DNA of 64,000 bases from NCBI GenBank assembly GCA_963822115.1, contig CAWGGM010000020.1:496001-560000 (forward strand). The letters are read 5' to 3'. Both the position numbers and the translations under genes were made by a program. Shown here piece by piece: positions 17,323 through 26,099 of this stretch. The DNA comes from CAWDXG01 sp963822115 (lineage in GTDB: Bacteria; Myxococcota_A; Polyangia; Polyangiales; Polyangiaceae). A model generated the notes under the pieces. That model made no database searches and had not been told where the DNA came from. It saw only the letters and a program-made list of their open reading frames with translations. The stretch's first letter is position 1; the number at the start of each line of letters is the position of its first letter.

Positions 17323-20300
17323 ATGACCGACACGGCGAGCTGCTGCACGGCCTGCGCGGCCGGCCTCGCCAATGGCGGGGCGTCGTGCGAAGCTACAAGA
17401 AGCGGCCCCGCTGGCGCTGCGGTGGCGTCGGGGGTCGCCCTGGAACGCGTAGTGCCTCCCGCCACAGAGCTTTTGCCAGCGATGCCGACGCCCGCGCACG
17501 AGCTCGCTTCCGCGGCGCAGTCCGTACACCTCGCGTCCGGCATCGCGCTCACGATGGAGCACGCACAGCAGCTGGCAGCCCGCCCGCAGGCGACCGCCAG
17601 CATAGCGCTGACAATGGACGACGCGCTCGCGCTCGCGCGCCAGCCGGCGTCGCGCGCCGGTCTGCCGCCGGAGCCCGCCGCGGCGGTGCTGAAGTCGCCG
17701 CCCGGCAACATCGCGCTGACCATGAAGCACGCCGCGGCCCTCGCGGCGGCGCCGGAGTTCCGGCACGGCATCGCGCTGACGACGGAGCACGCCCAGGCGC
17801 TCGCGAAGAGCCCGACCGCCCGCGCCGGGATCGCGATGACGCTCGGGGAGTCGGTCGCTCTTGCGGAGGCGGGGCAGAAGAGCGCTGCCATAGCGATGAC
17901 GATGGACGACGCGCTCGCGCTCGCAGGCTCGCCCGGATCGCGCGCGGGGCTCGAGCTCTACGATCGGAGCTCTCCCGACCTGATCACGAACCAGCGCTTG
18001 AGCCCGGAGGCGATCAGGGCGGTGCTGGGTGGGGGACACCCGGTGTCCACGTTGGGTACCGGGGGAACGGGTGCATCAGGGCCTTCTAGCGGGGCGCAGA
18101 AGCCGCAGACGGGGCAGTTCGGGAAGCCGGCGGATACCCTTCCGGTTCCGCTTCCGCTGCGGGTAGCCAACGCGCTCTGGACCAGCATCGACGTTCCGCA
18201 GGGGCTCCACATCACCGACATCGCTGCTGGCACATACGGTGTGACTGCGCCGGGCGGCGGCGTGCTCTCGTGCTCGGCGATCTGGGCCATCGGGGAGGCA
18301 GAGTCCGGAGCGGAGACGATTGTCTGCCGTCTTGTCGACGGTGCCCGCCTGCAGGAGCAGAAGGGGATGGTGGCGACCGACCCCGCGGCGTCGCGCGGAA
18401 TCGCCGCGGCGCGTGACACCGGTGAGCCCTTCGGTTTCCAGGTGGACGGTGAAGTGTGGGCGGGCTCCGCAGCCTCTTCCGCGTGGCAGCTGCTGGTTGG
18501 AGCATACCCGGGCATCGTCGACATGGCAGTAGGGCGTCTGGCCGATCCCTACGACCCCGAGATGTGGTGGGTCGACCAGGGCGGCACGCTCTACCAGGTG
18601 AAGTTGGAAGGGCAGGCCCCGAACCTTCACAGCGTGAATGTACCCGTCAGGGGGAACACCGCGCGCGTCTCCATCGACGTCGACGGGAATCTCTGGACGG
18701 TGAGCCGGGACGGGCACCTCGGGCTCGGCGGTAGCTTCCAGGACCTGACTCCGCCGGGGGGCGCGAGGGACGTGGCAGCGGTGCCGGGCGGCGACGTGTA
18801 CGTCATTGGCGCGCAGCGAGCGAGCGGCATGATGACGAAGGCCGGATTCGTTCCTTCCGCAGGGAATGAGATCTGGTTCTGGAACCACCTCACGAAGACC
18901 TGGTCCCTCATCCCGGGCTGGGGCGTCGCGATTGACGTTGACAACGACGGCAACCTCTGGGTCGTCGATGAGAACGGGAAGGTGTGGAACCGCGGGGGGC
19001 GGAACCTGGGGTTCTGGGAGATGGGTCTGCGGGAGCGCCCTGGCCCCGACCAGGGCTGGTGCGACTATATCAACCAGGATCTGGCCGAAGTGGCCGCTGC
19101 GTTTGGCGACCCGACGGCGTTCGCCCAGAGCATTGTCCAAGGCAAACCGCTTCCTTCCCTGGTGCAGGAAGTGGTCGACCGGGTTGTTGCGGGCGGCGCG
19201 ACCGCGATCCGCATCGGGCAGGTTTCCCGGGCTCCAGACGGCGGCGACCCGAAGGGAGCGATCACGGAGCCCATTGAGTTGTTGGTAGCCGCGGTGCTGG
19301 GGCTCGATGTTTTTGTGCTCTTCGACGTAGTTCGTACGAACTTGCGGGTTGTTCCGGACCAGTACATGTCCACGCCGTTCGATGCACCAGCATTCAAGGC
19401 ATGGTTCAAAGGCGAGTTTTCGCAGTTCCATCAGAACGTGGTCAATCTCTTCAGCAAGTTCGGCGTGGCCCAACGGTTCGAGGATGTCATCAAGTACATC
19501 TCGATTGGCGGCGAGGTGGACGTGTACCTCCTGGGGCGACCCAGCGAGTGGGACCCGTGGGCCGACTTCTACCACGATGCGAGTGCCCACGTTCGGACGC
19601 TGGCACCTCGAGTGAAGATCGGGTGCGTGATGACACTGCACTACGGGCTCTACGGCGCCTGGGGGTTCTACAACCAGCAGAAGCCGCGCTTGTGGTTGGA
19701 GCAATTGAACCAAGCTAGCGACTTCCTGGGGTTCACGAGCTATCCGGAGCAGAACTTCCCGCTCGACCACCCGGCTATTGATGGAAAAGCCGGGTCCGCG
19801 CACAACTACAGCGTCGCCCACCGCATCGAGCAGATGCTGGAGATTGCGGGCGACAAGCCCGTCATCATCGAGGAGTTCGGCTATCCAACCTACGATGACG
19901 CGACCATAGCAGCGCTACAGAGCGCCTGGCCGCAACACTCCTTTCCGGCGAGCTTCTTCGCCCAGTACTCGCAGGGCGAACCGACCCAGTACGTGGCCGT
20001 GGTCCTCGCCTTCGAAGCATGGGATCAGGCCAGACTCCGTCTCCCTCTGTTCATCTGGTTCACCATTTTCGAGCAACACATCGAAGGAGTGGGTTGCCAG
20101 TGCGCCCCATGGCAGGTCGCCGTGAAGACGACGTGTTCCGGCACGTGCAACCCATGCCTTCCAAGCGGTCAGGATGACCCGCTCTGCCACGTCTGCGGAT
20201 TGCTGGACGGCGAAGACACCCTCGGCACGGGCACGGATGAACGCGGCGAGCGCTTCTTCGGGTCGTGTGGCCTTGTCCGGTCGAACGGAAAGGAAAAGAG

Positions 20301-20361
20301 TGCGTGGGTAGAACTGGCGGACCAGGCCGCGGAGCGTAGAGTCCCACGTGTGGCGCCGTAG
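17323..20361 (+). CDS. Repeat / tectonin-like propeller / TIM-barrel glycosidase-like protein
   Basis: 1012 residues, no signal peptide. A Cys-rich start (SCCTACAAG) is followed by six 20-residue repeats at about 74-209, each beginning IA(L/M)T and carrying a helical A-x-ALA core, with one 16-residue spacer. A propeller-like region (about 280-560) has tectonin/WD-type turns (NLWTVSRDGHLGLGG, NLWVVDENGKVWNRGG). A (beta/alpha)8 domain (about 565-930) carries IGGEVD (E731) and IIEEFGYP (E850/E851), placed like the acid/base and nucleophile of clan GH-A glycosidases. A Cys-rich tail (CQCAPW, CSGTCNPCLP) follows. The stop overlaps the lipoprotein start. The substrate and export route are unknown. 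Confidence 0.65.
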   Translation: MTDTASCCTACAAGLANGGASCEATRSGPAGAAVASGVALERVVPPATELLPAMPTPAHELASAAQSVHLASGIALTMEHAQQLAARPQATASIALTMDDALALARQPASRAGLPPEPAAAVLKSPPGNIALTMKHAAALAAAPEFRHGIALTTEHAQALAKSPTARAGIAMTLGESVALAEAGQKSAAIAMTMDDALALAGSPGSRAGLELYDRSSPDLITNQRLSPEAIRAVLGGGHPVSTLGTGGTGASGPSSGAQKPQTGQFGKPADTLPVPLPLRVANALWTSIDVPQGLHITDIAAGTYGVTAPGGGVLSCSAIWAIGEAESGAETIVCRLVDGARLQEQKGMVATDPAASRGIAAARDTGEPFGFQVDGEVWAGSAASSAWQLLVGAYPGIVDMAVGRLADPYDPEMWWVDQGGTLYQVKLEGQAPNLHSVNVPVRGNTARVSIDVDGNLWTVSRDGHLGLGGSFQDLTPPGGARDVAAVPGGDVYVIGAQRASGMMTKAGFVPSAGNEIWFWNHLTKTWSLIPGWGVAIDVDNDGNLWVVDENGKVWNRGGRNLGFWEMGLRERPGPDQGWCDYINQDLAEVAAAFGDPTAFAQSIVQGKPLPSLVQEVVDRVVAGGATAIRIGQVSRAPDGGDPKGAITEPIELLVAAVLGLDVFVLFDVVRTNLRVVPDQYMSTPFDAPAFKAWFKGEFSQFHQNVVNLFSKFGVAQRFEDVIKYISIGGEVDVYLLGRPSEWDPWADFYHDASAHVRTLAPRVKIGCVMTLHYGLYGAWGFYNQQKPRLWLEQLNQASDFLGFTSYPEQNFPLDHPAIDGKAGSAHNYSVAHRIEQMLEIAGDKPVIIEEFGYPTYDDATIAALQSAWPQHSFPASFFAQYSQGEPTQYVAVVLAFEAWDQARLRLPLFIWFTIFEQHIEGVGCQCAPWQVAVKTTCSGTCNPCLPSGQDDPLCHVCGLLDGEDTLGTGTDERGERFFGSCGLVRSNGKEKSAWVELADQAAERRVPRVAP

Positions 20362-21625
20362 TGCACTTGGCTGCGCAGTAGTCTTGCTCGGGGCAGTGCT
20401 TGCCGCGTGCAGCACCACGCCGGCAAGCCCCGGCGGTTCTTCTGTTGTGGATGGGGCGGCGGGCGAAGTCGTGGCCGACTCTCCACAGCAGAAGCAAGAC
20501 GGGGCAGGTCGAACGTGTTCTGCGCTCCCCGGCGGCGGCGGGCTTTCGACGCCCGAAGTCGTCGCGTCGGCGCGCTCCGATCTGGCAGGCATCGGCGCAT
20601 CGCAGGCGGGTCCGGTGTGGCTCGAAGCGCACGAGCCAGATTCAGCGCAGGTACTGCTCGGCACCGCTACCCCTACGGTGTTGTACGACAGCACCAGCGG
20701 CGGCGCGGCGGCTTTTCAGGATGTGCTGTTCCGGGCCGCGAAGGGGTCGTTCGTTTTCGAGTTGAAGCGCGAGTTGTACGCGACCCGGCACCTTGTATCG
20801 GGTTCCGTTGCGACCATGAGCGCCGTCGAGTGCCCGATGCCCGGAGAGGATCTTGCGCTGAACGGGTCGCGTCTCTTCCTCCTGTACTATACGCCCGACA
20901 GCTTCGTTTCCCGTGTCCTGGAAATGCCGGCGCTGCATCCCTGCGACGCGGGCAGCGCTTCGGTGTTCTACGACACGGCCTACTCGGGGCAGAGTGTCGC
21001 CGCGGACGACACGGGAGTGTACCTCTTCGTCTACCCGGCTCCCGGCGCGGCCACCAAGTACGGGGTCCGCGCGAACTACCAGATCCGCGCGCTGCCGAAA
21101 GGCGGTGGACCCGCGACGACCGTAGTGACTGGCCTCGGTCCCCCGCTCGGGCCCGCCGGGGGACCGACGTTGGTGGCGCGCCATGGCGTACTCGCGTGGG
21201 TTTTTTCGGGAACAGAAGTGACCACAGTGTTCGTCGCGGACCAGGGTAGCTCCGAAGGCCAGGCCGTGGTGCAGGAGCCCGTCGCTTCGCCGGTGCTCGG
21301 TGACCACAGGATGGCTATCGCACTCGACGAAGACTACCTGTACTGGACGACCGTCGATGGATTCGTGAAACGCGTCCGCCTCTGTGGCGGAACCCCGGAA
21401 GTCCTTGCCGCGAACCAGGACCAGCCGATCGCCGTAGCAGTCAACGACTCTGCCATTTACTGGCTCGACCATGGCACGGCCCCTGCGACCGGCAAGGTCA
21501 TGCGCATCCGCAAGCTCGACGCGCCGGATGCAGGCCCGGACGCTGCGAGCGACGCTGGCGTCGACGCCGCAGACACGTCGGTCGACGCCCTCTCGGACGC
21601 CTCCCCCGACGCTGGCATGGACTAA
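20348..21625 (+). CDS. Beta-propeller-like lipoprotein
   Basis: 425 residues from a GTG lying 14 bases inside the end of the glycosidase-like gene. Lipobox LAACS after a good signal (LGCAVVLLGAVLAAC). The body has propeller-like phrases repeated in myxobacterial lipoproteins (DLALNGSRLFLLYYTP, VAADDTGVYLFVYP, IALDEDYLYWTTVDG, VAVNDSAIYWLDHG). The C-terminal 40 residues are a low-complexity Asp/Ala tail (DAGPDAASDAGVDAAD), often seen in surface lipoproteins. It is translationally coupled to the upstream cassette and may tether the glycosidase-like protein or its product at the membrane (inference). Confidence 0.7.
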   Translation: MWRRSALGCAVVLLGAVLAACSTTPASPGGSSVVDGAAGEVVADSPQQKQDGAGRTCSALPGGGGLSTPEVVASARSDLAGIGASQAGPVWLEAHEPDSAQVLLGTATPTVLYDSTSGGAAAFQDVLFRAAKGSFVFELKRELYATRHLVSGSVATMSAVECPMPGEDLALNGSRLFLLYYTPDSFVSRVLEMPALHPCDAGSASVFYDTAYSGQSVAADDTGVYLFVYPAPGAATKYGVRANYQIRALPKGGGPATTVVTGLGPPLGPAGGPTLVARHGVLAWVFSGTEVTTVFVADQGSSEGQAVVQEPVASPVLGDHRMAIALDEDYLYWTTVDGFVKRVRLCGGTPEVLAANQDQPIAVAVNDSAIYWLDHGTAPATGKVMRIRKLDAPDAGPDAASDAGVDAADTSVDALSDASPDAGMD

Positions 21626-22022
21626 TGCTCTGGGGTGTCGGCACGGGTCGGTCGGGAACGAAGTCGCTCGCTACCACGCTCGGCGGCGAGCATGAGGGCG
21701 TGCCGTATCTGCGCGGGGAGGCGGCGGCGCGGGCGCGGGGGGAGCCGGTGGGCGACTCGTCGTTGGGCGTGGAGGGCTGACGCGCGCAGCCCCGCGTGCG
21801 CACCGCCCTGAACGTGTTGAACCGCACGGCGGAGCGCTTGCTCGCCGCAGGTCGTGTCCCGCGCATCGTGCGGCGCGAGATTTGCCGGTGCACATGAATA
21901 GACGCACGAGGGACGAGGCCCTGTTGACGGGGCGCGAGGCATTCGAGATCGCGGAGGAGGCGCGCGACCTCAGACCATCGACGCTGTGCTCGCATCGGGT
22001 CCGCTTGCGAGCTAGGTGAGCT
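21626..22022. other. Decayed intergenic zone with a duplicated gene end
   Basis: About 400 bases with no intact gene. A short ATG-led plus-strand stretch at 21896 (reading DEALLTGREAFEIAEEARDL) looks coding but is short and unassigned. Positions 21971-22016 match 14431-14476, the last codons and stop of the ferredoxin-thioredoxin gene, with about five differences, but in a different context, so this looks like a leftover of a lost homologue. The remainder shows no feature I can support. Confidence 0.55.
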
Positions 22023-23207
22023 CTATCTGAACAACCTGTAGAGACGCGGGTCGACTGCCGCAGCACCGAGCATTCCGCCCCAGAGGGCTCCGGCGATGCC
22101 GGGAATCGTGACGTTCCTGACCTGTCGGAAACAGGTTGGGGACAGGCGTGCGGGCGGCGAGCGCCTCCGACAGCATGCGGCGCGGCGTTGTCTCGACGCC
22201 ATAGAACCCACCCTTCTCGTAGCGCGTGAACGCTGCGGTTGCGAGCGGAGTGCCCAGCTCGCGATACACGACAAGCGGGGCCAGCGCCGGGAATTTGTCG
22301 GTGAAGAACGCCATCAACCTGGCTTCGACGTCCTGCTTGAACGCTTTCCACTCGGCGGTCTTCTCGGCTCCTTCGCCCACGAACCCGGCCACCGACGACC
22401 AATCGGCCCAGACGAACGCCTCCCCGGTGTGCTTGTTGGACGGTCCGGGATCGTGCGCGGGATCCTTGAGAGAGGGGAACGAGACGAACAGCATCGGGGC
22501 CGGCCCGCCGTCGGCGGCCGTCCACATGGCGTCGTTGGTGTCCCAGCTTCCGTAGAACCAGTGGTTCGACCGCGTCGCGCCGTGGCGGGCGATGTCTCCC
22601 TCGAAGCCGAGGAACAGGTCGAAGTGGCAGATCGCCGGCTTGAAGCTGGCTATCTCGCGGGCCCAGTCCTGCTGACGGATGTCCTGGGGCAAGAGCCGGC
22701 TCACCGTTTCGCCGGCTCCGATCGCCGAGACGATCGTGGGCGCATGGATTTCTTCACCGGCGCTCGTGCGCACGCCGACGGCTTTCCCGTTGTCGAACAG
22801 GATCGCATCGACGGGCGTTGCGGCGCGGGCGCTGCCGCCCGCCGCCTCGATCACGGGAACGAGGCCCGCCGCAATGGCAGCGGCGCCTCCGACCGGATAG
22901 CCAGCACGTTCCAGGTAGTGGCTCATGACGGTGGCGTGCACGCCGAAGCTCGCTTCCTTCGGCTTGCCGCCATACGTGCCCCATTGCGCCGACAGCACCG
23001 CAGCGAGCTTCGGGTTGTCGGTGATGTCGGCGATCACCTCGCCGGTCGTGCGGCCGCACCATCGATCTTGCGGTTGTTCCACCAGCGATGTGCGGAGCGG
23101 AACGGCTCCGGCATCGCACGCTCGCCCGCGGCCACGCGCGCGGCGTCCTGCGCCGACTGCAACGCCTCGAAGTAGGCGTCGATTTCGGCGGCGTTGTCGG
23201 GAAACCG

Positions 23208-23541
23208 TGAGCCTCCCCCGATTTCATGGACACCCCGCGAGGAGGGTATCCTCGGGAGCAAGCCATGGGATCGAAGCAGAAGCAGAAGCGGAAGAAGTAC
23301 ACGGACGAGTTCAAGCGCGAGGCCGTGCGTCTGATGGAGACGCGGGGGGAGCGGACGGTTGGCGACGTGGCGTCGAGCCTCGGAGTTGCCGAGAACCTGC
23401 TGCACAGTTGGCGGAAGAAGTACGCCGACGTGAGCGAGCAGGTGCGCCGGGAGCGGGGCGAGACGCCGGAGGAGGAGCTGAAGCGTCTGCGGCGTGAAAA
23501 CGCGCGGCTCAAGCAGGAGCGCGAGATCCTAAAGAAAGCGC
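23208..23541 (+). mobile_element. IS3-family remnant (left end and orfA)
   Basis: The element appears to begin at TGAGCCTCCCCCGATTTC, similar to IS3-family terminal repeats starting TGA and rich in C. It contains orfA but no orfB and no recognisable right end; beyond about 23541 the sequence is the flavoprotein gene. It interrupts that gene in the opposite orientation. Boundaries are estimated from where coding similarity changes. Confidence 0.7.
23265..23541 (+). pseudogene. IS3-family transposase OrfA, 3' truncated
   Basis: The frame opens at ATG 23265 (MGSKQKQKRKKYTDEFKREA). It has the helix-turn-helix of OrfA (AVRLMETRGERTVGDVASSL, GVAENLLHSWRKKY) and the leucine-zipper stretch (EEELKRLRRENARLKQEREI) ending LKKA, where OrfA proteins usually continue for a few residues. 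The frame then reads on into flavoprotein sequence until 23621. OrfB, which carries the DDE catalytic domain, is absent, so the copy is immobile. Confidence 0.8.
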
Positions 23542-23936
23542 TTGCTCGAGGAGCAGGACCTTGTGCTCCAGCCGGGATAGCGCGGCCGCCGTCGTCATGC
23601 CGCCCATGCCCGATCCGATGACAATCACATCGAATTCGCTTGCCGGACTTGTCGCCTTTGTCCAGGCCATGGCTCGCTCCAGTGAAGCATCTGTTGCTTC
23701 GGCTTCGATCCACGTCGGCGCGTCCCGCGCCGGAGGTTGTGGGCTAGGTCGAGAACCCCACCGGCGAACGGTCATGCAAGAAGGGAGCTGCTGCACAGCC
23801 CCGACGCATCTCTGCGGAGTTCACGAACCGCGCGAGCAGTGCGCGCGAAATGTGCAGCATGGCGCGGCGCGTGACGCGACATTGTCGGGCATGCGTTTGC
23901 AGGACGCCGACAGCTGCAAAGCAGGTCGGCGGGTGA

Positions 23937-25112
23937 TCAAACGAAGGTACCGAGCACCTGGCGCGCGATGACGATGCGCTGCACTTCGCTCGTGCCTTCG
24001 TAGATGCGGGTGACGCGGGCGTCGCGGTAGAGGCGCTCGATTTCGTAGTCGCGGCTGTAGCCGTAGCCGCCGTGCAGCTGCAGCATGCGGTCGACGACGC
24101 GGCCCGCCGTCTCGGTCGCGAACAGCTTGGCCATGCTGGTCTCGGCGACGGCGCGGTCGCCGCCGTCGAGCAGGCGCGCGGCGCGTAGCGCGAGCAGCCA
24201 CGAGGCGTCGAGCTCCATGCGGCAGTCCGCGAGCACGAACTGGGTGTTCTGGAACTGCGTGAGCGTCTTGCCGAAGGCGCGACGCTCGCCCGCGTAGCCC
24301 GCGCCGGCGGCGAACGCCGCTTCGGCGAGGCCGAGCGAGAGCCCCGCGATTCCGACGCGGCCGGCGCCGAGCGCGGACAGCGCCACCGCGTAGCCGCCGC
24401 CACGACGACCGACCAGATTCGTGGCCGGCACGCGGCAGTCTTCGAGGTGGAGCGCCGCGGTGCCGCTCGCACGCTGGCCCATCTTGTCCTCTTCCTTGCC
24501 GATCCCGAGACCGGGCGTGCCCTTCTCGATGACGAACGCGCTGATGCCTTCCGGGCCCGGACCATCTGTGCGGGCGAACACCAGATGGAACGCGGCGTGC
24601 GTCGCGCTGGTCGTCCACATCTTGGTGCCGTCGAGCACGAACGCGTCGCCGTCGGGGCGGGCCGTCGTGGTCAGCGCGGCGGCGTCCGAGCCGCAGCCCG
24701 GCTCGCTGAGCGCGAAGCTCACCGGCACCGTCTCGCCTTCGAGGTACGGCCCGAGCACACGCGCCTTCTGTTCGTCGTTGGCATGTTCCGCCAGGATCTT
24801 CGCCACCAGATTGCTGGACGCGAGGATCGTCGCCGTCGACGCGCAGGCCGAGCCGATCGCCGCCATTGCGAGCGCGTAGCCCACGTGGTCGATGCCGGCG
24901 CCGCCTTCTTCCGCCGGCACCCACATCGCGTGCATCCCGAGCCCGGCGAGCTCCTGTACCTCTTCCATCGGGAACTGGCCGCTCCTGTCGCGCTCGGCCG
25001 CGCGGGGCACCAGCCGCCGCTCGGCGAAGTCGCGGGCGGTGGAGAAGGCGAGCTGCTGCTCCTCCGAAAGCTCTATCGACAGTCGGGAAATCACGCGGTT
25101 CAGGTCGACCAT
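23937..25112 (-). CDS. Acyl-CoA dehydrogenase
   Basis: 391 residues from ATG (MVDLNRVISRLSIEL); upstream in-frame sequence has no family similarity. All family landmarks are present: substrate/FAD segment FALSEPGCGSDAAAL, TKMWTTSATHAAFHLVFARTD (middle beta domain), RRAFGKTLTQFQNTQF, LQLHGGYGYSRDYEIERLYRD and the C-terminal IYEGTSEVQRIVIAR, whose Glu is the catalytic base in short/medium-chain enzymes. Flavin-dependent alpha,beta-dehydrogenation of an acyl-CoA, with electrons to ETF. It is divergent from a MarR gene 100 bases away that may control it. Confidence 0.93.
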   Translation of the reverse strand: MVDLNRVISRLSIELSEEQQLAFSTARDFAERRLVPRAAERDRSGQFPMEEVQELAGLGMHAMWVPAEEGGAGIDHVGYALAMAAIGSACASTATILASSNLVAKILAEHANDEQKARVLGPYLEGETVPVSFALSEPGCGSDAAALTTTARPDGDAFVLDGTKMWTTSATHAAFHLVFARTDGPGPEGISAFVIEKGTPGLGIGKEEDKMGQRASGTAALHLEDCRVPATNLVGRRGGGYAVALSALGAGRVGIAGLSLGLAEAAFAAGAGYAGERRAFGKTLTQFQNTQFVLADCRMELDASWLLALRAARLLDGGDRAVAETSMAKLFATETAGRVVDRMLQLHGGYGYSRDYEIERLYRDARVTRIYEGTSEVQRIVIARQVLGTFV

Positions 25113-25213
25113 GATCGGAATGATTGTCTGGTCGGGGCGGCGCGGAAAGGGCGCGGAGCGGGAATACGACAAGGTACTTGTCAACCTGCCGGGCGGCGCG
25201 CAGGCTTGGATGC

Positions 25214-25711
25214 ATGGCACGCAAGGCACCGCGGCGATCGCGCAAGCCGCACGGACCGGATGCGCTGGCCGCGCTCGTCGACGAGACGGTTCTGCTCGAC
25301 CAGCGCATGCAGTGGGTGGCGGAGCGCATCTACGGCGAGGACGGCAAGCGCGGCACACGCCGCGGCCTCTTGCGCGGGCTGGTGCGCTACGGGGCGCAGA
25401 CCGTGCCCGCGCTGGCGCGCGCCCGCTCCGTCACGCGCCAGAACGTGCAGCCCGTGGTCGACGCGCTGGTCGCCGACGGCCTGGCGGAGCTTTCGCCCAA
25501 CCCGCGCCACTCGCGCTCGCCGCTCGTGGTCGCGACGCCGCGCGGCGCCGAGCTGGTTGCCGAGTGGGACCGCACGACGGCGCGCGTGCTCGCCGCCGTG
25601 GGCCGCGGACTGTCGCCGCGCGACCTCGAAATCGCAGCGCGCACGCTGCGCACCGTGCGCGAGCGCTTCGAGACGCGCCTGCGCTGGCAGGCGGCGCTCG
25701 ACGAGGGCTAG
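25214..25711 (+). CDS. MarR-family transcriptional regulator
   Basis: 165 residues; the ATG is chosen because family similarity starts soon after (MARKAPRRSRKPHGPD). Winged helix: ARARSVTRQNVQPVVDALVA (recognition helix), DGLAELSPNPRHSRSPLVVATPRG (wing), then a C-terminal dimerisation helix (RTVRERFETRLRW). It is divergent from the acyl-CoA dehydrogenase, the usual layout for a local regulator responding to a lipid or aromatic ligand. Confidence 0.82.
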   Translation: MARKAPRRSRKPHGPDALAALVDETVLLDQRMQWVAERIYGEDGKRGTRRGLLRGLVRYGAQTVPALARARSVTRQNVQPVVDALVADGLAELSPNPRHSRSPLVVATPRGAELVAEWDRTTARVLAAVGRGLSPRDLEIAARTLRTVRERFETRLRWQAALDEG

Positions 25712-25717
25712 GCCGAG

Positions 25718-26077
25718 CTAGCCGAAGGGGACGAAGGCGTTGCAGTAGCCGTCGGGATTGATGGGGCCCGCGAGCACCCTGCACAGCCCGCAGCTGCCCT
25801 TGCGAGGCGGCGGCTCGAACTGCTGGCATTTGGCGCACGACGTGGCCCAGCCCGGCGTGTGATCGACGTAGCGCAGCGTGACCCGCGCCTTCTTCTCGGC
25901 CGCGTTCAGGCCCCTTTCGTCGGTGCAGGTGATCGGCGGCGAGTGCTGCTTCCTGCTGCACGCCGCCGCGGCACCGCCCGCGAGTGCCGTTGCGATGAGC
26001 AGGAAACGCCGCCGCGAGACCGCGTCGCTCGTCGTCTTCCGGGTAGCCGGGGTGGCAGGATTCACGAACATGCCCAT
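25718..26077 (-). CDS. High-potential iron-sulfur protein (HiPIP)-like
   Basis: 119 residues. A Tat-type signal (SRRRFLLIATALAGGAAAAC) is followed by a small domain with the HiPIP pattern: VTLRYVDHTP, CAKCQQF, GSCGLCRVLAGPINPDGYC, FVPFG. Four cysteines (CxxC, CxxC with the second pair separated by about 14) ligate one 4Fe-4S cluster in this family. Export by Tat fits a folded cofactor protein; it would carry electrons in the periplasm. It lies 22 bases downstream of the AstA-like gene on the same strand. Confidence 0.85.
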   Translation of the reverse strand: MGMFVNPATPATRKTTSDAVSRRRFLLIATALAGGAAAACSRKQHSPPITCTDERGLNAAEKKARVTLRYVDHTPGWATSCAKCQQFEPPPRKGSCGLCRVLAGPINPDGYCNAFVPFG

Positions 26078-26099
26078 AACGCGTGCTTCCCGGCTCGGG

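Larger units (their letters stand above)
22023..23670 (-). pseudogene. NAD(P)/FAD-dependent oxidoreductase (phytoene-desaturase-like), disrupted
   Basis: Starts at ATG 23670 with MAWTKATSPASEFD and a Rossmann FAD site (VIVIGSGMGGMTTAAALSRLEHKVLLLEQ). Coding then stops at an IS3 fragment (23208-23541) and resumes near 23207 with FPDNAAEIDAYFEALQ, so perhaps 100 residues are also deleted. The frame changes near 23050 (WWNNRKIDG on one side, RTTGEVIADI on the other; one base lost) and again at 22114-22115, where one extra base separates NLFPTGQ from VTIPGIAGALWGG, the family C-terminus. Homologues are carotenoid-type or all-trans-retinol-saturase-like flavoproteins. The gene cannot make a working enzyme. 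Confidence 0.85.
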
